Shown in pieces: positions 1 to 9,736 of a DNA stretch of 64,000 nt. How positions within the stretch are numbered: position 1 is the stretch's first letter; each line of letters begins with the position of its first letter. Source of the DNA: Flavicella sp965243265. Its GTDB lineage: Bacteria > Bacteroidota > Bacteroidia > Flavobacteriales > Flavobacteriaceae. The notes beneath the pieces are model-generated. The model searched no databases. It had not been told where the DNA came from and was given only the letters and a program-made list of their open reading frames with translations. The stretch lies in the NCBI GenBank assembly GCA_965243265.1, contig CBDEUL010000002.1, forward strand, positions 288,832 to 352,831, given 5' to 3'. The position numbers were made by a program, and so were the translations under genes.

Positions 1-332
1 TGAGCTTTCCAAGTTGCATTTAATGCTGGAGTATTTGCTGCCCCAATACTTCCTATCTGATCAAAAACATTCGCGTCTACATCTACTTCAAACCTTCCTG
101 CTTGTGCATTATCACTTGGAATTGTTGATGCATAAATCCATGATTGACTCATAAAATTATACATCGTAAATATATTATATGTTGCATATAACATATCTTC
201 TGCAGATGTTTGATGATTTAAAGCCTCATTAATTGTTAACCTATTCGAATCTGCATCAATAAAATTATTATCAAAACAAGATGATAATAAAAATAGGCCA
301 GAAAAAGCTAGTGTATATATATATTTTTTCAT
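1..332 (-). CDS. SusD/RagB-family outer-membrane lipoprotein, N-terminal part (gene runs off the left edge)
   Basis: The minus-strand frame opens with ATG at 332 and stays open to base 1, giving about 110 residues. The N-terminus is a lipoprotein signal with lipobox LLSSC, so Cys19 should be lipidated. The following segment has the SusD pattern: a helical stretch (INEALNHQTSAEDMLYATYN), then a SIPSDNA-like motif (here TIPSDNAQAG) and an NATWKA motif matching the conserved Trp-containing helix. SusD proteins sit on the cell surface as the lid and glycan-binding partner of a SusC transporter. It starts 12 nt after the end of the SusC gene at 345-3380, the usual susC-susD order, so the two are probably co-transcribed. 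About three quarters of the protein lies outside the window, so ligand class cannot be judged. Confidence 0.85.
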   Translation of the reverse strand, partial: MKKYIYTLAFSGLFLLSSCFDNNFIDADSNRLTINEALNHQTSAEDMLYATYNIFTMYNFMSQSWIYASTIPSDNAQAGRFEVDVDANVFDQIGSIGAANTPALNATWKA

Positions 333-344
333 TCCTATAATTTT

Positions 345-3300
345 TTAAAAGTTAATTTGAGTTCCGATAATAAATAATTTAGTTGCAGGGTATGCTACAT
401 ATTCCATTCCATAATTCCCCATAGGATCTCCTTTTATTGCAGGAGCTTCTTCCGTTTCACCAGCTGCTCCAGCTAAAGAAGGATTGTACCCTGAATAATT
501 TGTAAATAAAAATGGATTCTTTGCTGTTCCATAAATTCTAATACTTGTTCCTGGTATAAAATCTCCTTCTAAAGTATACCCTAAAGTTATATTATTAATC
601 CTAAAATAATCTCCATCCTCTAAGAAATAAGTAGAAGGACGCTCATCGTTTGCCAATGCTTTAGGCTCATTTGTTATTTGCCCTGGAGTAGTCCATCTAT
701 TATCAAATACAGATTGCTCTATATTTTCATAAGAATAACGTTGTTGCTTTTTAGCATTGTAAAGTTTTGCTCCACCAGTACCATATCCTATTACTGTAAA
801 ATCAAACTTTTTATAATTTAATTTTAAATTCAATCCATAACTATATGTAGGCAATCCAGATCCATGGAACTCTCTGTCACTAACACCTATTGTTCCATCT
901 CCATCCACATCCTTATAAACAGGATTTCCTGTTTCAGGATCTACCCCTTCGAAAGTATTTAAATACCAAGAGCCAATAGGTTGTCCTACAGCTAATAATT
1001 TTGTTGTTATACCTCCTTCAATAATTTGACCTCCTGTTGTTTCAATGTTACCTTGCCCCGTTAAAGACTCTACTATATTTGAATTATTTGTAAGGTTACC
1101 TCCTATAGAATACGTAAAATCCTCACCTATATTATCTGTCCAGTTTAAAGAAAATTCTGTCCCTTCATTTTTAATCCTAGCAATGTTTCTATAAACAGGA
1201 TCTGAATTTTGTCCATCAAAAACACCAAAAACTCCTGGTAAGGTTGTTTTTAAAATTGCATTCGTATTTACTTTATTATAGTAATCAAACTCTCCACTAA
1301 GTCTATTATCAAACATTGTAACTTCAAAACCTAAATCCAATTCTTGAGTAACCTCCCAAGTTAATTCGTCATCAATATAATTCTGGAAAGTACTCCCCTG
1401 ATTTAACGTTTGAAAGTTTAGGTCATCATTTACTCCCGTAGCATAATTTAATTGGTTTGTAAAAGTTTCTGCTTGTAAAACTACATTTTGGTTTCCTAAC
1501 TGTCCCCAACTTGCTTTCAACTTTAAAAAGTCTACAAATTCAACATCGTACATAAAATCTTCACTTGAAACAACCCAACCAGCACCTACTGAGTAAAAGT
1601 TACCCCATCTATTTCCTTCACTAAATTGACTAGATCCATCACGTCTACCCGTAAGCGTTACTAAATACTTACGATCATAATCATAATTTACACGAGCAAT
1701 ATAAGATCTTAATGATTGCACTGTAGACCTATCACTTTTTGACCTCATTAAACTACCATCTGATGGAGAAAAATCAAAATCTCCATAAGGAACCTCTTGA
1801 TAAACTGATTGAACAAAATTATCATACTTACGCTCTGCAGTAGTACCAAATAAAATTTTAAAACTATTATTATCAAACGTCGGTACTTTATATGTTCCAT
1901 ATAAATCAAATACCCATCGAGTATCTATTTTACTTTTAACTGTTAGATTAACATCTGCTTCCTCATCAGGGTCGTAATTAGGATCATTTGCAAGGAAAGC
2001 AGCACCTACCGTATATTTATTTTGTGTAATATATTTTCTATTTATTCCAAAATTTGTTTTAATAGAAAGATTTTTGTTTGGCTTATAGTTAAATGTAAAA
2101 GCACCTTTAAAAGTCTTCTGCTTTGTTATATCATTTGTCTGTTCTAATTGCGCAACAGGATTATTTGCTGTATTATATGTCTCTCCATTAATTCTTGTAT
2201 ATGCACCGTCTTCATCAAAAACAGGAACAATAGGTGCTTGTCTATATGCTTTTGTAAAAGCACTATTTGGCATTTTATTTTTATCCTCAAGAGTAAAAGA
2301 CAACATGTTCGTAAACGTTAACTTATCAGTCATATAATAAGTTATATTATTTCTAGCTGTTATTCTTTCATAATCATTATTCTTAAGGACATCTTCTACT
2401 GTATATAATCCTAAGTTTAAGTATTCTTTTACCTTTTCAGTCCCTCCTGATAAATTAACATTGTAATTATTCTCTCTACCTAATCTTGTAATTTCATCAA
2501 ACCAATCTGTATCATATTCTGAAGGCTGGTTAGGATCTATTTTACCATACGGCATTCTTTCATTAACCTCATCTGGATCTAACCCTGAATTCAAAATTTG
2601 TTCATAATTGTATTGCTGATAGTCAGCTCCATTTGCTACATCAACATCTTTTAAAATACTTTTAACTCCAGTATATGTAGTAATTCCTACTTTAAAACCA
2701 CCTACAGCACCTTGTTTTGTAGTAACAATAATAACACCATTAGCTCCTCGTGAACCGTAAATTGCTAATGAAGACGCATCTTTTAAGATTTCCATAGAAG
2801 AAATATCCTGACTATTGATATCGTTGATATCATCTACCATAATTCCATCTACAACATACAAAGGATCTCTTCCCGCTCCTGCAGTACCCAATCCTCTAAT
2901 TCTAACTACAGGCGCTTCTCCTGGCTCTCCACTTTCAACAATCTCAATACCTGTTGTTAAACCTTGAATGGATTCTACAGCATTAGCTGCTGGCTGAAGC
3001 TCAATGTCTTCAGCTTTTACCGTTGAAATAGATCCTACCAAATCACGCTTGGTAGAAACTCCATATCCTACTACAACAACTTCTTCTATTTGTTCTACCG
3101 ACGCTGTTAACACAACATCAAGCTTATTGGAAGCTCCTACAGTAATATCTTTAGTTTCCATTCCGATATAACTTATTTTCAGCACATCCCCTTCTGACGC
3201 CTTAATTGTAAAGTTACCATCAAAATCCGTTAAATTTCCTAATTCAGTTGTCATATTCACAACCGAAACTCCTGGTAATAAATTACCATCTGCATCTTTA

Positions 3301-3380
3301 ATTACTCCACCTATTAACTTAGACTGAGCAAAAGTAAAAAGAGGTAATAAAAACAGGAGATATATTATTTTTGACTTCAT
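345..3380 (-). CDS. SusC/RagA-family TonB-dependent outer-membrane receptor (1011 aa)
   Basis: This is a TonB-linked importer that would move oligosaccharides, captured by the neighbouring SusD, across the outer membrane. Visible in order are a signal peptide (about residues 1-19, ending TFAQ), a carboxypeptidase-regulatory-like domain (about 22-95), a TonB-box region (EEVVVVGYG, near 100), a plug with the family motifs VRIRGLGT, PLYVVDG, ILKDASSLAIYGSRGANGV, and a C-terminal 22-strand barrel ending in Phe. Length is normal for the family. It is the middle gene of susC-susC-susD: 68 nt separate it from the upstream susC and 12 nt from susD. The 68-nt gap has no TAnnTTTG box but holds a small hairpin (AGAGTATTAAACTCT at 3405-3419), so transcription probably continues from the promoter at 6446. 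The substrate is not predictable from sequence. Confidence 0.95.
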   Translation of the reverse strand: MKSKIIYLLFLLPLFTFAQSKLIGGVIKDADGNLLPGVSVVNMTTELGNLTDFDGNFTIKASEGDVLKISYIGMETKDITVGASNKLDVVLTASVEQIEEVVVVGYGVSTKRDLVGSISTVKAEDIELQPAANAVESIQGLTTGIEIVESGEPGEAPVVRIRGLGTAGAGRDPLYVVDGIMVDDINDINSQDISSMEILKDASSLAIYGSRGANGVIIVTTKQGAVGGFKVGITTYTGVKSILKDVDVANGADYQQYNYEQILNSGLDPDEVNERMPYGKIDPNQPSEYDTDWFDEITRLGRENNYNVNLSGGTEKVKEYLNLGLYTVEDVLKNNDYERITARNNITYYMTDKLTFTNMLSFTLEDKNKMPNSAFTKAYRQAPIVPVFDEDGAYTRINGETYNTANNPVAQLEQTNDITKQKTFKGAFTFNYKPNKNLSIKTNFGINRKYITQNKYTVGAAFLANDPNYDPDEEADVNLTVKSKIDTRWVFDLYGTYKVPTFDNNSFKILFGTTAERKYDNFVQSVYQEVPYGDFDFSPSDGSLMRSKSDRSTVQSLRSYIARVNYDYDRKYLVTLTGRRDGSSQFSEGNRWGNFYSVGAGWVVSSEDFMYDVEFVDFLKLKASWGQLGNQNVVLQAETFTNQLNYATGVNDDLNFQTLNQGSTFQNYIDDELTWEVTQELDLGFEVTMFDNRLSGEFDYYNKVNTNAILKTTLPGVFGVFDGQNSDPVYRNIARIKNEGTEFSLNWTDNIGEDFTYSIGGNLTNNSNIVESLTGQGNIETTGGQIIEGGITTKLLAVGQPIGSWYLNTFEGVDPETGNPVYKDVDGDGTIGVSDREFHGSGLPTYSYGLNLKLNYKKFDFTVIGYGTGGAKLYNAKKQQRYSYENIEQSVFDNRWTTPGQITNEPKALANDERPSTYFLEDGDYFRINNITLGYTLEGDFIPGTSIRIYGTAKNPFLFTNYSGYNPSLAGAAGETEEAPAIKGDPMGNYGMEYVAYPATKLFIIGTQINF

Positions 3381-3448
3381 ATTTTTATTTGTTTATTTTT
3401 TTACAGAGTATTAAACTCTAAAATGGTTTTCATTAGCTTTTAAAATTC

Positions 3449-6406
3449 TTAAAAATCTAAAATTACTCCTCCTACAATTGTTCTTGTAGATGGATAACTA
3501 TAAGAATCTATACCTGAGTTACCCGTGTAATTATTAAACCCATAAGGATCACCTGCGAATTCGTAATTATAACCTGAATAATTTGTAAACGTAAATGGAT
3601 TTTTAGCTGTCACAAAAACTCTTAACCTATCAACTTTTTCAGAAACATTACCAAATGTATATCCTACAGTAATATTATTGATTCTAAAATAATCTCCATT
3701 TTCTAAGAAATAAGAAGATGGCAATGATTTGTCTGAAGTAGATGCTAGTCTATCAGAATCGTTAAAGAATGATTCTTCAATATTACCTTGATTCAATAAA
3801 CTTACCTGCTTTTTTGCATTGTATATTTCAGCTCCAGCGCTTCCATACCCTTGTACCGCTAAATCAAACCCTTTGTACTCTATTCCAAAGTTAACGCCAT
3901 ACATAATATCTGCTTCTGAAGAGCCTAAGAATTTCTTATCTTCTTCACTTAAAGTAGTATGATCTGTCGTTCTGGTACCATCAGCTTTCTCGTACTCTAT
4001 CTTTCCATCTACAACTCCTGTTGCTTTGTACATATACCAATCTCCAACTGAATGACCTGCTGAAAGTCTTTTTGTAGATACAGGCTCTTCTCCATCTAAA
4101 TAGATATACCCTCCTTCAGTCTCAGTAAGAGCATTTGCCCATAAAGTCTCTATTTCATTAAAGTTTCTTGAAAAATTAACTCCAACATTGTATTTAAAAT
4201 CTTCTGCAAATTCATTTTGCCAATTTAAAGCCAATTCAAATCCTTGATTTCTAATCCTAGCTTTATTATTCATCGGGTCTCCAATAGGCGTATCAAAATC
4301 AGAATTTGCTCCTGAAAACACTCTTTTTCTAGCCAAAGCTGCATCCATATTACGCCTGTTATAATAACTAAACTGACCAGATAAGCGATTTTCTAACATT
4401 GAGAACTCCAATCCAAAATCATACATCTTAGTCATTTCATATCCCAAAGAAGAATCTAATTCATAAGGCACGTCAATTCCTAAATATCTTTCTACCACTT
4501 GATTTGCAGCTTGTCTATACGTAGGTATTCTCTGATTTGCCAACTCTCCAAAACTACCTCTTAACTTAACATAATTAAATAATTTCTGACTCGCCATAAA
4601 ATCTTCATTTGTAAGTAACCACCCTAAACCTATTGCATACGTATTACCCCATTTATTTTCTTCCGTAAACTGATCTGCTGTATCCATTCTTCCTGAAACA
4701 CTCAATAAGTATCTAGAATCAAAATCATAATTTAATCTACCAAAGTAAGATGTACTTGATAAAGGAGATCTTGTGTACCCTCCAGTAGCAGCCAAATCTC
4801 CTTCAGACTCTTCTCCTTCTGCTCCTTCTTTTATAGCTCTTACAACAATATCTCCATTTGTTAACAATCTAAGATTTTCCTGCTCTGGAACATTAAGTGC
4901 TGTTGTAAAATCAAATGTTGTTTTGTAGTGATCTCCTGAAGCTCCTACTATTGCATTAAAATTATGGTCGCTCCAAAGAGTTTTATCAAACGTTAAAAAG
5001 AAGTCATAATTGTATTGACCTGATTCTGTTTGTGTTTCATTATAAAATGTTTCTGTAACAGCTCTATTATGATTAGGATCTATAGTTTGTGTTTCTCCTA
5101 CGAAAGATCTTCCTTCATTATTTAAATATTTAAGACCTACCCTACTTGTTAAATTCAAATAATCTGTAATTTTAAAATCTAATGACAAAAGACTTCTTGC
5201 TACAGCCGTAGAATTTCCATAATTAAACAGAGCTACATCTCCTATCGGATTATTTCCATACACAGCCACATCTCCTTCTATCGTTCCCTCATACAATCCT
5301 GAAGAATTATTTAAAGAATCACTCGGTAGTTTTTGATATGCGTTTTGAAATGCACTTACAGGTTTTTCATCTGTTTGAGAAAATGCCAAACCTACATTGT
5401 ATTTTAATGTAAACCTTTCCGAAAGTAAAAAATCAAAGTTTGCGAAAAAATTCGCTTTTGAAAACTTATCATCATTTAAAACTCCCTCTTCTGTATAAAA
5501 GTTTGCACTCAAATAAGACTTAATCGTTTTCGAACCTGATTTAGCTGAAACATGTGCATTAGCCACATACCCTAACGAGGTTAATTCATCCATCCAATCA
5601 TGATCCTCTCCAGAAGTTGTACTTGTTCCCCAATACTCATTTGCCTGAGCAGCATTTGCCATTGGTACTTTAGATGAAACTTGCTGAATTCCTCCAAAAG
5701 AAGAAACATTAAATTTCATACTTTCCATATCCGCTTGCTTTAGAGTTATCAAAATAACACCATTAGCTCCTCTTGTTCCATAAACAGCCAACAAAGAAGC
5801 GTCCGTAAGAATATTCATTGACTCAATATCATACGGATCAATAGCATCTATTTCATTAACAATAACTCCATTTACTACATAAAGTGGATTTCCTTGACTC
5901 ATTAAAGTTCCTATACCTCTAATAGAAACTTGAGACTGTGCTCCTGGTTTTCCATTTAAAAATACACGAACACCTGGTGCAGAACTCTGAATTGCATCAA
6001 AAATAGAATTGTCCGAATTCAACTCAAACAGCTCATTTGTATAATACTTATCAGAACCTGTCAGCTTTTTTAAAGATGAATCTCCATAACCTATCTGAAC
6101 AATTGGATCATTTGGATTAGTTCCTTCTGATTTAAGAATCACATCAACTTCATCCCTACCATCAATTTCAACTTCTTTTGTTTTGTATGTTTGAAAACTA
6201 AAGATCAAAGATGTTGCTTCATTTGCATCTATCGAATAAACACCGTCAAAATCCGTTGAAACAGATTCTTCCCGATCCTTTAAAGAAACCTTAACATAAG
6301 GAAGCAGGTTTCCATTTGAATCTTTGACCGTTCCGGTTATCAATTTCTCCTGTCCATAAAACAGAAAAGGAACAATCAAAAACAAATAAATAATTTTTAT
6401 TTTCAT
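3449..6406 (-). CDS. Second SusC/RagA-like TonB-dependent receptor (985 aa), divergent
   Basis: It has the same architecture as the downstream SusC: signal peptide (residues 1-18, ending FYGQ), regulatory-like domain, plug and barrel ending in DF. The plug is recognisable (VSIRGIGT, NPLYVVNG, YGTRGANGVILIT). The TonB-box region is degenerate (IVQIGYGDSSLKKLTG rather than EEVVVVGYG), and the ILKDAS motif reads ILTDAS. It is the first gene after a 330-nt non-coding region with a good -7 box at 6446-6453, so it probably leads the operon. No susD follows it directly; the next gene is another susC. It may be a duplicated receptor that shares the single SusD, or one whose partner was lost. The divergent TonB box leaves its energisation uncertain. 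Confidence 0.93.
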   Translation of the reverse strand: MKIKIIYLFLIVPFLFYGQEKLITGTVKDSNGNLLPYVKVSLKDREESVSTDFDGVYSIDANEATSLIFSFQTYKTKEVEIDGRDEVDVILKSEGTNPNDPIVQIGYGDSSLKKLTGSDKYYTNELFELNSDNSIFDAIQSSAPGVRVFLNGKPGAQSQVSIRGIGTLMSQGNPLYVVNGVIVNEIDAIDPYDIESMNILTDASLLAVYGTRGANGVILITLKQADMESMKFNVSSFGGIQQVSSKVPMANAAQANEYWGTSTTSGEDHDWMDELTSLGYVANAHVSAKSGSKTIKSYLSANFYTEEGVLNDDKFSKANFFANFDFLLSERFTLKYNVGLAFSQTDEKPVSAFQNAYQKLPSDSLNNSSGLYEGTIEGDVAVYGNNPIGDVALFNYGNSTAVARSLLSLDFKITDYLNLTSRVGLKYLNNEGRSFVGETQTIDPNHNRAVTETFYNETQTESGQYNYDFFLTFDKTLWSDHNFNAIVGASGDHYKTTFDFTTALNVPEQENLRLLTNGDIVVRAIKEGAEGEESEGDLAATGGYTRSPLSSTSYFGRLNYDFDSRYLLSVSGRMDTADQFTEENKWGNTYAIGLGWLLTNEDFMASQKLFNYVKLRGSFGELANQRIPTYRQAANQVVERYLGIDVPYELDSSLGYEMTKMYDFGLEFSMLENRLSGQFSYYNRRNMDAALARKRVFSGANSDFDTPIGDPMNNKARIRNQGFELALNWQNEFAEDFKYNVGVNFSRNFNEIETLWANALTETEGGYIYLDGEEPVSTKRLSAGHSVGDWYMYKATGVVDGKIEYEKADGTRTTDHTTLSEEDKKFLGSSEADIMYGVNFGIEYKGFDLAVQGYGSAGAEIYNAKKQVSLLNQGNIEESFFNDSDRLASTSDKSLPSSYFLENGDYFRINNITVGYTFGNVSEKVDRLRVFVTAKNPFTFTNYSGYNYEFAGDPYGFNNYTGNSGIDSYSYPSTRTIVGGVILDF

Positions 6407-6445
6407 ATTGTAAATTTGGTTTGGGTTAATTAGACCATAAACTTA

Positions 6446-6453
6446 CAAATATA
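6446..6453 (-). promoter_or_regulatory. Promoter -7 box for the susC-susC-susD operon
   Basis: The minus strand reads TATATTTG, a perfect match to the Bacteroidota -7 consensus TAnnTTTG, about 40 nt before the start codon at 6406. No TTG lies at the usual -33 spacing, which would fit an activator-dependent promoter. Confidence 0.6.
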
Positions 6454-6785
6454 TTTTATGTCCTTAAACAGGTCTCTAACTTTTTTTTAACATTACATTA
6501 ACTAATTCATAAAACCAAAACACACAGATAATCAATAAGTTATATTTTAATAGTAAAAAAAGAAGTATTATTGACGTGAATCTGTAAATAATTATTAGCT
6601 CCTATTTAATTACTTTACGCCCTAAAAAGAATCTTGTATCAGCTATTTTTAACAAAAAAACCTACTTAAGAAACATCTTTTAAAGGTATTTGTTTTAACC
6701 TTTCAAACAGGTAGAATATTTTAACATCATTTACTCTAAAAAAATGTTTCAAATACTTTTTATAATCATTAAAAAAATGAAGAAT
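6454..6785. other. Non-coding region upstream of the sus operon
   Basis: These 332 bases between the sus-operon promoter and the end of the regulator gene contain no convincing reading frame and are very AT-rich. Two copies of AAACAGGT occur (near 6466 and 6706), and AAAGGT/ACCTTT form a short inverted repeat near 6685-6706. Activator binding sites for the adjacent regulator would be expected here, but none can be assigned from sequence alone. Confidence 0.4.
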
Positions 6786-9566
6786 TTAATTAAAGTTTTG
6801 TAAAAAAGAAGACAAACTTTCTTCTTTACTTAAGGCCAGTTTTTTCTTCAACCTATACCTATGAGTTTCAACACCTCGTGCAGAAATATTTAAAAGTGGA
6901 GCTATTTCTTTTGTAGATAAGCTCATCTTAATATAAGCACATATTTTTAAATCTTTATGAGTTAAAGACGGATAGTTAGACCTCAACATTTCAAAAAACT
7001 CTTTATGTACTTGATTAAAATTGTATTCAAACAATTCCCACTCATCTTCATGATCTATACTATTATCTATTTGCTTAATCATTCTTTTAAAGATGAAACG
7101 ATTGTCAAAATTTTCCTTATTTGCCAATAATTCATTCTTTAAAAAAACTAGAATCTCATTCTTCTTTACCAATGCCATTGCCGTATTTGCTAATTGCTTA
7201 CTTTTAAGCTTAACCTCATTAGCAAGTGCTTCGTTTTTGACAGAATTTATATTCTTAACATTTTCAAGTTCTTTTTCTTTTAAAAGAATCTTTTGTTCCT
7301 TTTCTAATGTTAATTTTAATAAGTTTTGTTTTCTTTTTAACTTTCTCCTATTATAAAGAAACACCAATAATACAAACATTAAGAAAACACAAAAATAAAG
7401 TAACACTCCTAAAACCCCTCTATACCAAGGAGCTTTTACCACATAGGTAAGAATTGATTCATCAGACAAGCCTCCATCAACCCCTCTAGTTCTATAATGA
7501 ATTTTATAACTCCCTTCAAAAAGATTCAAAAACACAATATTTCCAGTATCGCTTCTTTTCCATTTTTGATCTCTAGGCAACAATTTATATTCAAAAAAGT
7601 AGTCTTTAGATGCTGAGCTAGATAATGATATAAAAATTTTATTGTCTTTATAATCTGTAGTAATCAAATCATTTTCAACCCCTACACTCCTTCCCTTTAC
7701 CTTAACACTCTCTATATTAGGTGCATAAATTTTTTGTTGCTGCTTTTTAAACGCCCCCTTATAAAGTGTAAAGCCTCCTGTTAAACACAAAGCATAAAGG
7801 GAATCTTTAAGAACCCTTACTCTTTCGTATCCTGAGACTAATCTATTTTTATAAAGTTCATTAGGCACATAAATTACCTCTTCTGAGGTAAAAGAAGGTT
7901 TAATATAAATAGATTCTTCTGTTTTAACTGCTATTTTGGATTCTTCACTATCTGTTATAATAAACGAATCTTTACCTATTTTTCTTGAAAGTAAATCAAA
8001 TGATACAATTGTGTCTTGTAATGTTTCATATCTTTGCCAACCTTCTCTTGTTTGAAAAACAATATTATTTTTAATCTTCAACACTTTTAATCCATAAGGA
8101 GAAAAAAGCCCTTTGTTTTCATAGCTTTTAGAAGACACTACACGTTTATAATCAGTACTAAATTTAATTCTAGAAAGTCCTTTATATGGATGAGCAACCC
8201 ATGCAGTAAAATCATCTTCAAAAACTAAATATTTAGCAGGAGCCCTATACCCTATTACTTTAACACCTTTCCATATACCTTTTCGTCTTTCAAGCCTTAC
8301 CAAACCTCCATAGGTTCCTTGAATTAAAACTTTCTTTATTCTCGGAACAACATTCGAAGTCCAACCTCCATTAAAATTCGATATTTTTTTAACCGTATAG
8401 CCTTCAACTAGAAAAGTTCCCTTATTATGTCCACACAACAAATCTTTTCCTGCAAGTTTTAATTGCCATACCTGTCCTTGACTCCCTTCTATAAATTGTA
8501 GTTTAAAGTTTTGATCCATGTAATACAACCCTGTATTGCTGCCTACATATAGAATATTATTATGCTCTATAACATCATAAACAGCCCCCAGATCTCCATT
8601 TATATCATTATAAACCTTAGCATTTATACTCAAGTCCACAGAAGACAATCCGTTATCCAAACAAATCCATAATCTATCTTTTGAACTAACATTTTGAGCT
8701 AGCACCGTATTATTAAGAAGTCCTCTATTTTTATTTAAATGATATAAAACTTCTCCTTTCTGATTTGTGATATATGTTCCATTTTTGATAGTACCAAAAA
8801 CTAAATTTCCCGATTTTAACTTCAAACAGCTATTTAACTCATACCTTTTTAACAATAAATTCACAGGTGTTTCCCATGTATTAAGTTTCCCTTCTTTTAC
8901 AACAAAACATCCTTTTAATGAAGTGGAAAGAATATAAGAACTATCTTTTAAAACTTCTATTCCTTTTAAACTTACTCGCTCATTGAACTTTACTTCTTCA
9001 ACAGGATGAAACCCACCTTTTCCGTATTTCATTATACCTTTTGAGGAAGAATACATTAAAAGCTCATCATTTACTACTTTACAAAAAGTAATGGTTCCTA
9101 TATTAGAAATTAATTTTATTTTATCATTTCTATACTCGTAAACTTTTGAAAAAGATCTAAAAAAAACACTTCCTTTATAGGCTACTATTTGCCAATATTC
9201 TTGGTCAAACGTATACTCTTTGCTATCTATTGTTAATGATGTATATTTCAACTCTCCTTTTACGTCTCTTTTCCAAAAACCAAACTCCTCAAACGCTCCT
9301 GTATAAATTTTATCTCCAACCACTAACACTGACCTGACTATAGATTTATTAGGCAACTCCCATAATCTCCAACGAATTCCATCGTATTCCAACAACCCTT
9401 CTGTATTAGCTACATAAACTCGTTCATCATCACCTATAGATACTCCCCAATTTTTATTCCCTCCTCTATAATCGGATACTGAATAATTTCTAAAACTAGG
9501 CGAAAACTGTGCAAAAGAGACACATACATTGAATATAAAAAAACACGAATATAAAAAGTACTTCAT
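6786..9566 (-). CDS. Membrane-tethered propeller/Y_Y_Y/LuxR-HTH regulator (926 aa)
   Basis: This is a one-component regulator that likely senses a glycan fragment in the periplasm and binds DNA from the membrane. Order of parts: signal peptide (about 1-20, ending FAQ), beta-propeller repeats (about 25-620), Y_Y_Y immunoglobulin-like domain (about 630-710, triple-tyrosine type), one membrane span (about 715-740), a Lys/Glu-rich coiled coil, and a C-terminal LuxR-type helix-turn-helix (about 865-926; ISARGVETHRYRLKKKL). There is no histidine kinase or receiver domain. I place the start at 9566 rather than an in-frame ATG at 9599, because the -7 box at 9601-9608 would put transcription start just inside the longer version. 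It lies between the sus genes and the G8 enzyme gene, so it is the probable regulator of the locus. Confidence 0.9.
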   Translation of the reverse strand: MKYFLYSCFFIFNVCVSFAQFSPSFRNYSVSDYRGGNKNWGVSIGDDERVYVANTEGLLEYDGIRWRLWELPNKSIVRSVLVVGDKIYTGAFEEFGFWKRDVKGELKYTSLTIDSKEYTFDQEYWQIVAYKGSVFFRSFSKVYEYRNDKIKLISNIGTITFCKVVNDELLMYSSSKGIMKYGKGGFHPVEEVKFNERVSLKGIEVLKDSSYILSTSLKGCFVVKEGKLNTWETPVNLLLKRYELNSCLKLKSGNLVFGTIKNGTYITNQKGEVLYHLNKNRGLLNNTVLAQNVSSKDRLWICLDNGLSSVDLSINAKVYNDINGDLGAVYDVIEHNNILYVGSNTGLYYMDQNFKLQFIEGSQGQVWQLKLAGKDLLCGHNKGTFLVEGYTVKKISNFNGGWTSNVVPRIKKVLIQGTYGGLVRLERRKGIWKGVKVIGYRAPAKYLVFEDDFTAWVAHPYKGLSRIKFSTDYKRVVSSKSYENKGLFSPYGLKVLKIKNNIVFQTREGWQRYETLQDTIVSFDLLSRKIGKDSFIITDSEESKIAVKTEESIYIKPSFTSEEVIYVPNELYKNRLVSGYERVRVLKDSLYALCLTGGFTLYKGAFKKQQQKIYAPNIESVKVKGRSVGVENDLITTDYKDNKIFISLSSSASKDYFFEYKLLPRDQKWKRSDTGNIVFLNLFEGSYKIHYRTRGVDGGLSDESILTYVVKAPWYRGVLGVLLYFCVFLMFVLLVFLYNRRKLKRKQNLLKLTLEKEQKILLKEKELENVKNINSVKNEALANEVKLKSKQLANTAMALVKKNEILVFLKNELLANKENFDNRFIFKRMIKQIDNSIDHEDEWELFEYNFNQVHKEFFEMLRSNYPSLTHKDLKICAYIKMSLSTKEIAPLLNISARGVETHRYRLKKKLALSKEESLSSFLQNFN

Positions 9567-9600
9567 AAATTCTATCGTTATGATAACACTGTAAGACATA

Positions 9601-9608
9601 CAAATATA
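9601..9608 (-). promoter_or_regulatory. Promoter -7 box for the propeller/LuxR regulator
   Basis: The minus strand reads TATATTTG about 35 nt before the start codon at 9566. No well-spaced -33 TTG is present. The box position argues against the longer ORF beginning at 9599. Confidence 0.6.
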
Positions 9609-9678
9609 AATAAATCTGCGTACTTGTAATTATACGGCAATTTTTTTTAGCCTTATCACAATAACTATCTTTAAAGCA

Positions 9679-9718
9679 AAAACCTGCTTTTATCCTTAAT
9701 TGGACAAAAGCAGGTTTT
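9679..9718 (-). terminator. Intrinsic terminator after the first G8-domain gene
   Basis: Perfect 13-bp arms AAAACCTGCTTTT (9679-9691) and AAAAGCAGGTTTT (9706-9718) with a 14-nt loop, 19 nt beyond the stop codon of the gene at 9737. On the minus strand the stem ends in a short U-run. Confidence 0.8.
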
Positions 9719-9736
9719 CATATCAATCGGTTATCA

